Source: Phenylobacterium parvum
GTDB lineage: Bacteria > Pseudomonadota > Alphaproteobacteria > Caulobacterales > Caulobacteraceae
Assembly: GCF_003150835.1 (NCBI RefSeq)
Contig: NZ_CP029479.1
Coordinates: 434,001-498,000 of the forward strand
DNA: 64,000 nt
Reading direction: 5' to 3'
Shown here: piece by piece, positions 8,259-15,852 of the stretch
Layout: every line of letters begins with the position of its first letter
Position numbering within the stretch: the first letter of the stretch is position 1
The notes under the pieces: generated by a model
Told to the model about the DNA's origin: nothing
Databases searched by the model: none
What the model saw: only the letters and a program-made list of their open reading frames with translations
Program-made: the position numbers and the translations under genes

Positions 8259-9746
8259 ATGACTGAGCCGCGTTCAGAGACCCATGTCGACGTGATCATC
8301 GTGGGGGCCGGCCTGTCGGGGATCGGGGCCGCCCGCCACCTGAAGACCACCTGCCCGGACCGCAGCTTCATGATCCTGGAGGGCCGGGAGACGATTGGCG
8401 GAACCTGGGACCTGTTCCGCTACCCCGGCATCCGCTCGGATTCCGACATGTACACCCTGGGCTATTCCTTCCGGCCCTGGACCGAGGCCAAGGCCATTGC
8501 CGACGGTCCTTCCATCCTGCGCTACATCCGCGACACCGCGCGGGACGAGAAGGTGGAGGACCGGATCCGTTTCAGCCACAGGGTCACAGGCGCGGCCTGG
8601 TCCACTGCAGACGCCCTCTGGACGGTGTCGGTCGAGACGCCCTCGGGGCCGTCGGTCCTGACCTGCAGCTTCCTGTTCCTGTGCGGCGGCTACTATTCCT
8701 ACAAGGGCGGCTACACTCCGGATTTCGCCGGCATGGAGCGGTTTGGCGGCCGCATCGTCCATCCCCAGGCCTGGCCGGAGGACATGGACTATGCCGGCAA
8801 GCGGGTGGTGGTGATCGGCTCCGGCGCGACCGCCGTGACCCTGGTCCCGGAGATGGCCAGGACGGCGGGCCACGTGACCATGTTGCAGAGGTCGCCCACC
8901 TACATCGTCGGGCGGCCCGGCGAGGACGCCCAGGCCCTGAAGCTGCGCCGCCTCCTCCCCGAGAAGATGGCCTATGGCCTGATCCGCTGGCGGAACGTTC
9001 TGATGGGCATGATCTTCTACCGCCTCGCCCGGCGGCGTCCCGACCGTGTGAAGACGGCGATCATCGACCAGGTCCGCCAGACCCTGGGGCCCGACTTCGA
9101 CGTCGATACCCACTTCTCGCCCCGCTACAATCCTTGGGACCAGCGGCTTTGCCTGGCCCCGGACGGCGATTTCTTCCAGGCCCTGAAGGCTGGCTCCGCC
9201 TCGGTGGTCACCGACGAGGTCGCGACCTTCACCGAGACCGGCCTGAAGCTGAAGTCCGGGGCCGAGCTGGCCGCGGACATCGTCGTCACCGCCACCGGCC
9301 TCAAGCTCGAGGCCATGAACGGCCTCTCCCTGAGCGTCGACGGCGCACCCATCCGGCCCGCGGAGACCCTGAGCTACAAGGGCATGATGTACTCGAACGT
9401 CCCGAACCTGGCGTCGGCCTTCGGCTACACCAACGCCTCCTGGACGCTGAAGTGCGACCTGACCTGCGAGTATGTCTGCCGCCTGCTGAACCACATGCGC
9501 CGCAAGGGCCTTCGCCAGTGCACCCCGGTGCTGGAAGGCGAGACGCCGGAGACCGCCCCCTGGCTGGACTTCACCTCCGGCTATGTCCAGAGGTCGATCG
9601 GCGAGTTCCCGAAACAGGGGGTCACCGCCCCCTGGCGGCTCCACCAGAACTACGCCCTGGACCTGGCCGCCCTGCGGTTCTCGGGTCTTGAGGACGGCGT
9701 GATGCGCTTTTCCAACCCCGTCGCCCGGGCGCGCCAGGCGGCCTGA
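8259..9746 (+). CDS. Flavin-dependent monooxygenase, Baeyer-Villiger type I
   Basis: FAD/NADPH monooxygenase, 495 residues, predicted to insert oxygen next to ketones or oxidise sulfur or nitrogen centres. The N-terminal FAD motif GAGLSGIG lies at 16-23, the Baeyer-Villiger fingerprint FGGRIVHPQAWP at 162-173, and a second Rossmann motif GSGATA at 187-192. Length and motif order match the EthA-like group. The ATG at 8259 is preferred over an upstream in-frame start at 8196 because the FAD motif begins soon after it and GGGGAA precedes it. It is clearly paralogous to the gene at 22608-24110. It is transcribed away from the secreted acylase. Substrate unknown. Confidence 0.88.
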   Translation: MTEPRSETHVDVIIVGAGLSGIGAARHLKTTCPDRSFMILEGRETIGGTWDLFRYPGIRSDSDMYTLGYSFRPWTEAKAIADGPSILRYIRDTARDEKVEDRIRFSHRVTGAAWSTADALWTVSVETPSGPSVLTCSFLFLCGGYYSYKGGYTPDFAGMERFGGRIVHPQAWPEDMDYAGKRVVVIGSGATAVTLVPEMARTAGHVTMLQRSPTYIVGRPGEDAQALKLRRLLPEKMAYGLIRWRNVLMGMIFYRLARRRPDRVKTAIIDQVRQTLGPDFDVDTHFSPRYNPWDQRLCLAPDGDFFQALKAGSASVVTDEVATFTETGLKLKSGAELAADIVVTATGLKLEAMNGLSLSVDGAPIRPAETLSYKGMMYSNVPNLASAFGYTNASWTLKCDLTCEYVCRLLNHMRRKGLRQCTPVLEGETPETAPWLDFTSGYVQRSIGEFPKQGVTAPWRLHQNYALDLAALRFSGLEDGVMRFSNPVARARQAA

Positions 9747-9751
9747 CCTGG

Positions 9752-10774
9752 CTAACCGGCGAGCCGGACCTGGCCGCCGAAAAGGTCTAGATCCAGGCGT
9801 ACGTCATCTCCGCCGGACTTGCCCATCAGGACGGCGGCCATTCCGCCCGCCGCTTCGACGGGGGACAGGACCCCGTGTCGGGCCAGGGTGACCAGGAGGC
9901 TCGGCGCCTTGGCGGCCGTCACGGAAAGGCGTCCTTCCAGACGGCCCTCGGGTCCCGCCTTCAGGCCCGGCGAAGCCAGGGACAGGCGGGCCGGTCCCGC
10001 CGTCACCCCGGCCTCGCGAAGTTCAAGGCGTCCGCCCTTGGCGCCCCAGGCCGCGAGGGCCGGGGCCGTGCCTGCGCCCCGCAGCGCCGAGGCGTGATCC
10101 AGTCGGGCGTCCACCGCTGCTGACACCGCGCCCCCGCCTCCCAGGTCGGCGAGCAGCCGCCCCGGGGTCGGGGCGCCATCCTCCAGCCTCAGGAAGAGCG
10201 CCGCCTGGTCGTCCGGGCCGGGCCGGACATGGAATTCGAGCCGCCCGGCCGAGGCCAGGGCGAAGGGCCGGGCGCCCGGTGCGGGCGAGAAGGTCAGCTT
10301 CAGGCCCTCCAGGGACAGCCGGGGTGGTCCGGACTTGGGCGCGACCAGGCTGGCGAGGAGCCTCTGGCCCTGGACCTCGACACCTCCGCCCTGGGGGCGC
10401 TGGAAGGTCAGGCCCTCCGGGGCCGCCGCCAGCCAGGACCGCGGCGCGTGCAGGAAGGCCTGGGTCTCAAGGCGGGGAATCCGGACCGAGGTCCCGCCGG
10501 TCGCGACCCGGAGGTCCGTAAGGTCAAGGTTCAAGCGGAAGGGGTAGCCGTACAGGCGCTTTGCCGACCACTCCACGGACACGCCTTGGGCGGCCAGCGA
10601 CCGCACCCCGGCTTCCAGGCGCCGGTCGACCTCGCGGGCGGCGAGCCCCCAGGCGAGGCTCCAGCCGATCACGGCGATCCCGGCGATGACAAAGGGCCCC
10701 CAGAGGCCAAGGCGAAGGGGTTTGCGCGGGCCGGGCGGCTGGGGCATGGAGATGGGATCGGAAGGCGAGGGCAT
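9752..10774 (-). CDS. DUF2125 domain protein, membrane anchored
   Basis: Protein of unknown function belonging to the alphaproteobacterial DUF2125 family, 340 residues. A Pro-rich start is followed by one transmembrane segment near residues 27-47 (FVIAGIAVIGWSLAWGLA), then a large soluble portion with the family's WSAKRLYGYPFRLNLDL segment around 90, so it is probably a periplasmic domain tethered in the inner membrane. The long beta-rich body resembles AsmA-type lipid-transport folds in style, but this is impression only. Its ATG at 10774 shares a GCATGC palindrome with the ATG of the divergent chaC gene; an in-frame ATG at 10747 would avoid this overlap. Confidence 0.75.
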   Translation of the reverse strand: MPSPSDPISMPQPPGPRKPLRLGLWGPFVIAGIAVIGWSLAWGLAAREVDRRLEAGVRSLAAQGVSVEWSAKRLYGYPFRLNLDLTDLRVATGGTSVRIPRLETQAFLHAPRSWLAAAPEGLTFQRPQGGGVEVQGQRLLASLVAPKSGPPRLSLEGLKLTFSPAPGARPFALASAGRLEFHVRPGPDDQAALFLRLEDGAPTPGRLLADLGGGGAVSAAVDARLDHASALRGAGTAPALAAWGAKGGRLELREAGVTAGPARLSLASPGLKAGPEGRLEGRLSVTAAKAPSLLVTLARHGVLSPVEAAGGMAAVLMGKSGGDDVRLDLDLFGGQVRLAG

Positions 10775-11318
10775 GCGGTCGGCGATGTCGGCGGGTTGTT
10801 GGGTGTTCGGTTACGGTTCGCTGATGTGGCGCCCGGGATTCGACTGGGTCGAGCGCCGTGCGGCCATACTACAGGGTCGGCGTCGCGCCTTCTGCATCTA
10901 TTCCGTCCACCATCGCGGAACGCCTGAGCGGCCGGGCCTGGTGCTGGGTCTGACCCGGGGCGGCTCGGTGCGCGGGATCGCCTACCGGGTGCAGGAGGAA
11001 CTCTGGCCCGAGGTGCGCGCCTACCTGCGCGAGCGCGAGCAGCCCACCGAGACCTACATCGAGGCCGAAGTGACCGTGCGGCTGGAGGCGGGGGCGCGGG
11101 TCTCCTGCCTGACCTTCCTGTCGGACACCGGCCACCCCCAGTGGGCCGGCAGCCTGTCTCCCGAGGTCCAAGCGGACCTGATCGCCGGGGGGCGTGGACT
11201 GTCCGGCCGCAACATCGACTACCTGGCGGACCTTGTGGCCCACCTCCGGGAGGCGGGAATCCGCGACCGGGGCATGGAGGCCCTCCTGTCCCGGGTCGAG
11301 GCGCTGGAGCGCGGCTAG
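10773..11318 (+). CDS. chaC: ChaC-type gamma-glutamylcyclotransferase
   Basis: Cleaves glutathione (or gamma-glutamyl peptides) to 5-oxoproline and the remaining amine, in the cytosol. The 181-residue protein has the defining VFGYGSLMWRPGFD loop right after the start, then RRRAFCIYSVHHRG and GLTRGGSVRGIAYRV, which match bacterial ChaC proteins; the catalytic glutamate is probably in the following REREQPTETYIEAE helix-strand region. The ATG at 10773 has a good GGAAGGCGAGG ribosome site; the ATG at 10785 is an alternative. It lies divergent to DUF2125 and converges on plsC with 4 bases of overlap at 11315-11318. Confidence 0.88.
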   Translation: MRSAMSAGCWVFGYGSLMWRPGFDWVERRAAILQGRRRAFCIYSVHHRGTPERPGLVLGLTRGGSVRGIAYRVQEELWPEVRAYLREREQPTETYIEAEVTVRLEAGARVSCLTFLSDTGHPQWAGSLSPEVQADLIAGGRGLSGRNIDYLADLVAHLREAGIRDRGMEALLSRVEALERG

Positions 11319-12031
11319 AGGCCCTCGGCGAGCAGCCTGTCCGAGGCGGTCTCGATCCGCTCCTGCAGCAGGCGCATGAACTCCGCCCGCTTCAGGCCCG
11401 GTGGGATGGGCTCGAGGAACTCGTAGACGATCACGCCCGGACGCCGCAGGAAGCCATGCGCCGGCCAGTGGACGCCGGCGTTGGTGGCCACCGGATGCAC
11501 GGGGACTTCCAGCTCGCGGTAGAGGCCCGCGACGCCGGGCTTGTAGTCCGGCGGGGCGCCGGGCGCCTTGCGGGTGCCCTCCGGAAAGATGACCAGCTGT
11601 CGGTCGCCCAGGCGGAACTGCTCCCGGGCGCGGCGGACCATGTCGCGCAGGGCGGTCGCCTGTCCCTGGCGATCGACGACGATCGACCCGATCTTCAGGG
11701 CGATCCACCCGAAGATCGGGATGATCAGGAGCTCTTTCTTGAAGACGAACAGAGAGCCCCGGAGCACCCCGAACTGGACGAAGACGTCCAACATGGTCTG
11801 GTGCTTGGGGGCGATCAGGCAGTCGCCCGTGGGTATATTCCCGACGCCCCGGATCTCGACTCGGATGCCGCAGATCACCCTGAGCAGCAGGTTCACCGAC
11901 CGGCTCCAGAACCGCATTGCGGCCAGCATCCAGCTTCGCGGCGCGGCCAGCAAGGGGACCAGGGCGATCGCGTAGAGGACCGACCAGAGGTAGAAGACGA
12001 CGGCGAAGAGGAAAGATCGGACAAAGATCAA
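11315..12031 (-). CDS. plsC: 1-acyl-sn-glycerol-3-phosphate acyltransferase
   Basis: Transfers an acyl chain to lysophosphatidic acid to make phosphatidic acid at the inner membrane. About 238 residues with a hydrophobic N-terminus (FVRSFLFAVVFYLWSVLYAI), the catalytic HX4D motif APKHQTMLD, a lysine-rich VFKKELL segment and the acceptor-binding motif IFPEGTRKAPG. A TTG at 12031-12029 overlapping the previous stop as TTGA is the best start because the N-terminal membrane segment begins directly after it; an upstream ATG at 12304 would add about 90 unrelated residues lying over the neighbouring gene. Last gene of the ftsE-ftsX-DUF218-plsC run. Confidence 0.9.
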   Translation of the reverse strand: MIFVRSFLFAVVFYLWSVLYAIALVPLLAAPRSWMLAAMRFWSRSVNLLLRVICGIRVEIRGVGNIPTGDCLIAPKHQTMLDVFVQFGVLRGSLFVFKKELLIIPIFGWIALKIGSIVVDRQGQATALRDMVRRAREQFRLGDRQLVIFPEGTRKAPGAPPDYKPGVAGLYRELEVPVHPVATNAGVHWPAHGFLRRPGVIVYEFLEPIPPGLKRAEFMRLLQERIETASDRLLAEGL

Positions 12032-12645
12032 GGGGTGGCCTTCCGGGGAGCGTCGCCGGCGGGTCCGAGGCGCCGGACCATCTCGCGACCGAGGACGGTC
12101 ATGTACTTCGAGTACTCGCGGATCATCAACCGGGCGCCGGCCCGGCTGCGCCACCAGCGCCGGGCGTCGACCACTGGGGTGGCGGCGGCGTAGGGTTCCA
12201 GCCGGACGTCCGGCAGGGCGGACTTCAGCTCCAGCATGGCCCGGGGCATGTGGTAGTCCGCGGTCACGATGATCAGGCTGCGGAACCGCATGGCGCGGGC
12301 CCATTCCGCGGTCTCGCGGGCATTGCCGAGCGTGTTGGCTGCGGTGAAGCCGAGGTCGACGCAGCAGTCATAGAGCCGCCGCGCCGCCTTGCTGACCAGC
12401 CGGATGTCCTCACGGCTGGCCTCGCGGTTCACGCCCGAGACCAGGAGCCGGCGAGCGAGTCCCGCCTCGAGCACCGCCATCCCGCGGTCCAGCCGGGCGT
12501 TGGAGCCCGCCCCCGTCAGGACCACCACCCCGTCTGCAGGTGCGGGCAGGGGCGCCGGGGTCAGCCGGCTGACCCGGTCGGCGAAGGCGAACAGGCCCGC
12601 CGCCCAGATCAGGAACGCCACGAGAAGGGCGGAAAGGGTCCTCAC
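12028..12645 (-). CDS. YdcF/ElyC (DUF218) family envelope protein
   Basis: DUF218 protein, 205 residues, with an N-terminal membrane anchor (residues 5-22) and the family's GVVVLTGAGSNARLDRG start, NTLGNARETAEW helix, and IIVTADYHMPRAMLE motif with the conserved His. Members such as ElyC and SanA affect envelope polysaccharide or peptidoglycan precursor handling; the biochemical activity is unsettled. It overlaps ftsX by four bases and plsC by four bases, so it is part of the ftsEX transcript, which fits a role in the cell envelope. Orientation predicts a periplasmic domain. Confidence 0.85.
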   Translation of the reverse strand: MRTLSALLVAFLIWAAGLFAFADRVSRLTPAPLPAPADGVVVLTGAGSNARLDRGMAVLEAGLARRLLVSGVNREASREDIRLVSKAARRLYDCCVDLGFTAANTLGNARETAEWARAMRFRSLIIVTADYHMPRAMLELKSALPDVRLEPYAAATPVVDARRWWRSRAGARLMIREYSKYMTVLGREMVRRLGPAGDAPRKATP

Positions 12646-13475
12646 GGCTCCAGCTCCTGGACCCGGCGGGCGGCGGTGGCGAAGGCGCTGACCAGGGCGA
12701 CCAGCAGGGCGCCGGCCATGAGGGCTGCGAGGAGTCCCGCCTGGGCCGCCAGCCCGCCCGCTTCCGCCCCCGCGCCCGAGAAGGCCGCCGGCCTGGCGAT
12801 GGCGGCGGCGACAAGGCCTCCCGCCAGCACGCCCACGGCGAGGTCGATCGCGACGGCGCCGCCGATCGGCGCCAAGCAGGAGAGCGGCGAGGCGCCCATC
12901 CGGATCCGGGCCCTGACGCCAGCCTCGCGCCGGCTCGCCTCGAAGCCCGCCGCAAGGACGCCGGCCGCCGCGAGCCCCGCCGCACAGAGCATCAGGGCGC
13001 CGATCAGGGGTGCGGCCAACCGGCTCCGCAACTCCTGCGCGGAACGGCGCCAGCCCTGGTGGTCGTCGACGACAGCGTCGATCCCGGCGGTGTTGAGGGC
13101 GTTTGCAAGGTCCTGCCGGCGGGCGGGCTGGCGCGGGTCCAGGTCGACAGCGATCAGCCGGGGCAGGGTCGCCAGGTCGGGTCCGCGGGCGCCGGCGGTC
13201 CAGGGGGCGAGAAGAGCCCCGACGCGCACGCGGTCCAGGGCTCGCGCCTCAGCCACGCCTGGCGTTCCGGCCAGCACCTCGGCGGCGCGGGCGGCGTCGG
13301 CGTCGGCGCCAGGGGCTGGGCGGAGGGCCACGGTCATCTCGCCGGCCAGGCGGGTCCGCCAGCCCTCGGTCCGATCCAGGGCGGCGTGTCCGGCAAGGCC
13401 GGCGAGGCCCGCCAGGGCGGTGAAGGCGGCGGCGAGGACCACTGTGGCCAGGCGGGGAGCGAGCCGACGCCTCAT
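12642..13475 (-). CDS. ftsX: FtsX-like cell division permease
   Basis: Membrane subunit of the FtsEX complex, which controls peptidoglycan hydrolysis at the septum. The 277-residue protein shows an N-terminal transmembrane helix (about 10-31), a periplasmic domain of about 130 residues with the typical 'TPGVAEARALDRVRVGALL' loop and a DDHQGW segment, then three C-terminal hydrophobic stretches (about 157-177, 204-226, 241-265). This 1+3 helix layout is that of FtsX and not of MacB or LolC permeases. Overlaps ftsE by four bases. Its partner FtsE has unusual ATPase motifs (see that entry), which makes the energy coupling of this pair worth testing. Confidence 0.88.
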   Translation of the reverse strand: MRRRLAPRLATVVLAAAFTALAGLAGLAGHAALDRTEGWRTRLAGEMTVALRPAPGADADAARAAEVLAGTPGVAEARALDRVRVGALLAPWTAGARGPDLATLPRLIAVDLDPRQPARRQDLANALNTAGIDAVVDDHQGWRRSAQELRSRLAAPLIGALMLCAAGLAAAGVLAAGFEASRREAGVRARIRMGASPLSCLAPIGGAVAIDLAVGVLAGGLVAAAIARPAAFSGAGAEAGGLAAQAGLLAALMAGALLVALVSAFATAARRVQELEP

Positions 13476-14209
13476 GCCCCAACCTCCCCGCGGGCTTCCG
13501 GGAGAGGGCGCCCGCGCACCAGCTCCATCCGGCGGGGCGCCGGCGCGAGGTTGGGATTGCGGCTGGCCAGGACCAGGGTCGCACCCTGGCGGTTCAGCTG
13601 CAGCAGAAGGCGAAGGACCCGCCGGGCCGCCTCGGGGCCCATCCAGCCGACGGGCTCGTCCGCCAGGATGATCTCGGGCCGGCCCGCCACGGCCCGCGCC
13701 ACGGCCAGCCTTTGCTGCTCGTCATGGTCAAGGTCGCGGGGCAGGGCGTCCGCCCGGCTCCCCAGGCCCATCCAGTCCAGGAGTTCACGGGCGTCCCGGC
13801 GACGGGTCTCGGGCCTGACGCCGGCGATCTGCATGGGCAGGGCGGCGTTCTCCGCCACGGTCATGTCCTCGATGAGGTCCAGGTCCTGGAAGACCAGGCC
13901 CATCCTGCGCCGGAGGCGCGCCCGGCCTGCGCCGGTCAGCCGCCAGGGATTGAGGCCCAGCACCTCCACCCGTCCCGTCGCCGGCCTGAGGGTCAGCCCG
14001 GCCAGTCCCATAAGCAGGCTCTTGCCGGCGCCCGCCTCGCCGTGGACCAGCAGGAAGTCGCCCGGCGCAAGGTCAAGGTCCACGCCCTCCAGGCCCGGGA
14101 CGCCGGCGCGCCGGGGCGCAGCCGCCCCGGCGAGGCGCAGGGCGGAGGCGGGGTTCGGGGCAAGGGGCGCGGCGTTCGGCAAGGCGGTCCCGGGAGGTTT
14201 GGCCGTCAC
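13472..14209 (-). CDS. ftsE: FtsE-like ABC ATPase with degenerate signature, D- and H-loops
   Basis: ATPase partner of FtsX in division. From a GTG at 14209 it is 245 residues. Walker A GEAGAGKS (57-64), Q-loop Gln108 in VFQDLDLI and Walker B IILADEP (180-186) are intact. The signature usually LSGGE is LDHDE at 160-164; the D-loop usually NLDPE reads WMGPE near 189-193; and the switch His, usually in ATHD or ATHN, is Arg217 in LASRN. The reading frame is continuous through these sites, so no simple frameshift explains them. The GTG start is chosen because an ATG at 14374 would put about 55 unrelated residues over the divergent promoter. Gene order identifies it as ftsE; activity is doubtful. 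Confidence 0.85.
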   Translation of the reverse strand: MTAKPPGTALPNAAPLAPNPASALRLAGAAAPRRAGVPGLEGVDLDLAPGDFLLVHGEAGAGKSLLMGLAGLTLRPATGRVEVLGLNPWRLTGAGRARLRRRMGLVFQDLDLIEDMTVAENAALPMQIAGVRPETRRRDARELLDWMGLGSRADALPRDLDHDEQQRLAVARAVAGRPEIILADEPVGWMGPEAARRVLRLLLQLNRQGATLVLASRNPNLAPAPRRMELVRGRPLPEARGEVGA

Positions 14210-14372
14210 CCTAGCACAGGGCGCGGGCGCCCTGCAGCCCAGGAGGCCGCAGCTGTGGAAGAGCGGTCGGGAGGGCTCGGCGGGCGGGCTGTGATCTGTT
14301 AACCTTGAAGGTGTATCCCTGTCCCTGGTGTCCCGGAACGGGGCGAAAGACGACGGCCCCGCGCGCTGAACC

Positions 14373-15323
14373 ATGATCCTGACCTGCCCCAGATGCGCCG
14401 CCCGCTACGCCGTGGACTCCGACCAGATCCGGTCCGGCGGCCGCACGGTCCGGTGCGTCTCCTGCGGGAACAAGTGGAAGGCCCGTCCCGAGGACGGCGA
14501 GCCCGAACCCTGGGAAGCGCCGCGCGCGGCTCCCGCCCCCAAGGCGTCGCCGGAACCGCCGCCCGAATCCCCTCCGACCGAGCCCGAGCCGCCTCTGGCC
14601 GAGGAAGCCTTCCCGAACGTTGACCCGGTGATCCCGGCCCTCACCGCGACGCGGAAGCCGCCGCGGCGGACAGGGCCCCCTGCACCCCTGGTCTGGGCGG
14701 GGCTCGCTGCGATCCTGGCCCTGATCGCCCTGTGTCTCGCCCTGTTCCGGAACGAGGTGGTCCGCCTCTGGCCAAAGACCGCCGCCCTCTATGCTGCGGC
14801 GGGCATGTCCGTGAACGGGGTCGGCCTGCTGATCGAGAACGTCCGCCTGGCGCCGGCGGTCCAGAACGGCCAGGCCGTCCTGGGCGTCTCTGGCCGGATC
14901 CGCAACGAGCGCGACAATCCAACCCCCGCCGCGCCCCTCCAGGTGACCCTGTACGACGCGAGTGGGACGGAGCTGGCCCGGCTGGTCGCCAAGCCGGTCG
15001 ACGCCATCCCGCCGCTGGAGAGCCGTTACTTCTCGGTCCTGGTCCGGAACCCGCCCCCCGGAGTCGCCGGAGTGGCGCTGGCCTTTGTCTCCCACCCGTC
15101 GGAACACAAGGCTGAGGCCGGGAAGGCCCAGGGTCCCGCACCCGCAGGGGCGCATGAAGCCCCGGCGTCCCACACTCCCGCCGCCCCGGCGGCGCAGGGT
15201 CCTTCGCCCAAGGCGCCCGCGGCTGGGGCGCCCGCGGCTGGGGCGCCCGCGCCTGAAGAGACCCAGGTTGCGCCTGCCGCCGCCGCCGTTGCTCACACCC
15301 CCGCCGCCCCGGCCCATGACTGA
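14373..15323 (+). CDS. MJ0042 zinc-ribbon / DUF3426 membrane protein
   Basis: Alphaproteobacterial protein of unknown function, 316 residues. A zinc ribbon at the N-terminus (Cys5, Cys8, Cys28, Cys31) is followed by a Pro/Glu-rich linker, a single transmembrane helix at about 106-126, and a DUF3426 domain (LLIENVRLAPAVQNGQAVLG, then LEVTL-like beta strands) that would be periplasmic. The last about 60 residues are Ala/Pro-rich with a 15-base tandem repeat. The topology suggests a cytoplasmic metal-binding head joined to an envelope domain. It overlaps the downstream phosphoribosyltransferase by eight bases and is divergent from ftsE. Confidence 0.85.
   Translation: MILTCPRCAARYAVDSDQIRSGGRTVRCVSCGNKWKARPEDGEPEPWEAPRAAPAPKASPEPPPESPPTEPEPPLAEEAFPNVDPVIPALTATRKPPRRTGPPAPLVWAGLAAILALIALCLALFRNEVVRLWPKTAALYAAAGMSVNGVGLLIENVRLAPAVQNGQAVLGVSGRIRNERDNPTPAAPLQVTLYDASGTELARLVAKPVDAIPPLESRYFSVLVRNPPPGVAGVALAFVSHPSEHKAEAGKAQGPAPAGAHEAPASHTPAAPAAQGPSPKAPAAGAPAAGAPAPEETQVAPAAAAVAHTPAAPAHD
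15212..15250 (+). repeat. 15-base tandem repeat in the DUF3426 gene tail
   Basis: Unit GGCGCCCGCGGCTGG occurs twice in full (15212-15226, 15227-15241) and then 9 bases of a third copy. It stays in frame and encodes Ala-Gly-Ala-Pro-Ala units in the low-complexity C-terminal tail, so copy number could vary without breaking the frame. Confidence 0.9.
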
Positions 15324-15852
15324 GGCGGCCGGGCCTGAGCGCCTGATTTCGGAAACCGAAGTCGCCCGCGCGGTCAACGACCTCGCCGACCGCCTGGCGC
15401 CCCGCCTCTCCCCGGACGCCGTGGTGGTCTGCCTCCTGACCGGCGGCCTGTGGTTCGCCGCCGACCTGACCCGGGCCCTCGCCGTCCGGGGCCGTCCCCT
15501 CGCCTTCGACGCTCTCTGGCTGACCGCCTATGGGGACAAGACCCGGCATTCGGGGATCACGACGGTCCTTGCGGGCCTCCGGCGTCCGGTCCTGGGCCGG
15601 CAGGTCCTGATCGTCGATGACGTCCTGGAGTCCGGCCTCTCCCTGGAGGCGGCCCGGCGCCTGGTCCAGGCGGCCGGCGCATCAGAGGTCCTTACCGCCG
15701 TCTTCGCCCTCAAGCCGGCTCCGACGCCCGGCCGCCGCCCGCCGGACGACTTCGCCTGGACGGCCCCGGACCGGTTCCTGGTCGGCTATGGCATGGATGC
15801 GGCGGGCGCCCACCGGACCCTGCCCTGGATCGGCGCCCTGCCTCAGGCCTGA
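15316..15852 (+). CDS. Hypoxanthine-type phosphoribosyltransferase
   Basis: Type I phosphoribosyltransferase of 178 residues. The PRPP-binding loop VLIVDDVLESGLS is at 98-110, the flexible-loop region GDKTRHSG at 73-80, and the start VVVCLLTGGLWFAADL gives the PPi loop. This matches purine salvage enzymes (Hpt) that form IMP or GMP from free base and PRPP; base specificity cannot be read from sequence. The ATG at 15316 overlaps the preceding stop (ATGACTGA), so translation is likely coupled. It converges on lysA with a 10-base overlap of the two 3' ends. Confidence 0.87.
   Translation: MTEAAGPERLISETEVARAVNDLADRLAPRLSPDAVVVCLLTGGLWFAADLTRALAVRGRPLAFDALWLTAYGDKTRHSGITTVLAGLRRPVLGRQVLIVDDVLESGLSLEAARRLVQAAGASEVLTAVFALKPAPTPGRRPPDDFAWTAPDRFLVGYGMDAAGAHRTLPWIGALPQA

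Noticed and set aside
14290..14310. GTTAAC as a CtrA half-site upstream of the zinc-ribbon gene
   Set aside because: The second TTAA at seven-base spacing is absent.
15212..15250. Short tandem repeat considered as a CRISPR fragment
   Set aside because: Units adjoin without spacers and encode in-frame Ala/Pro residues.
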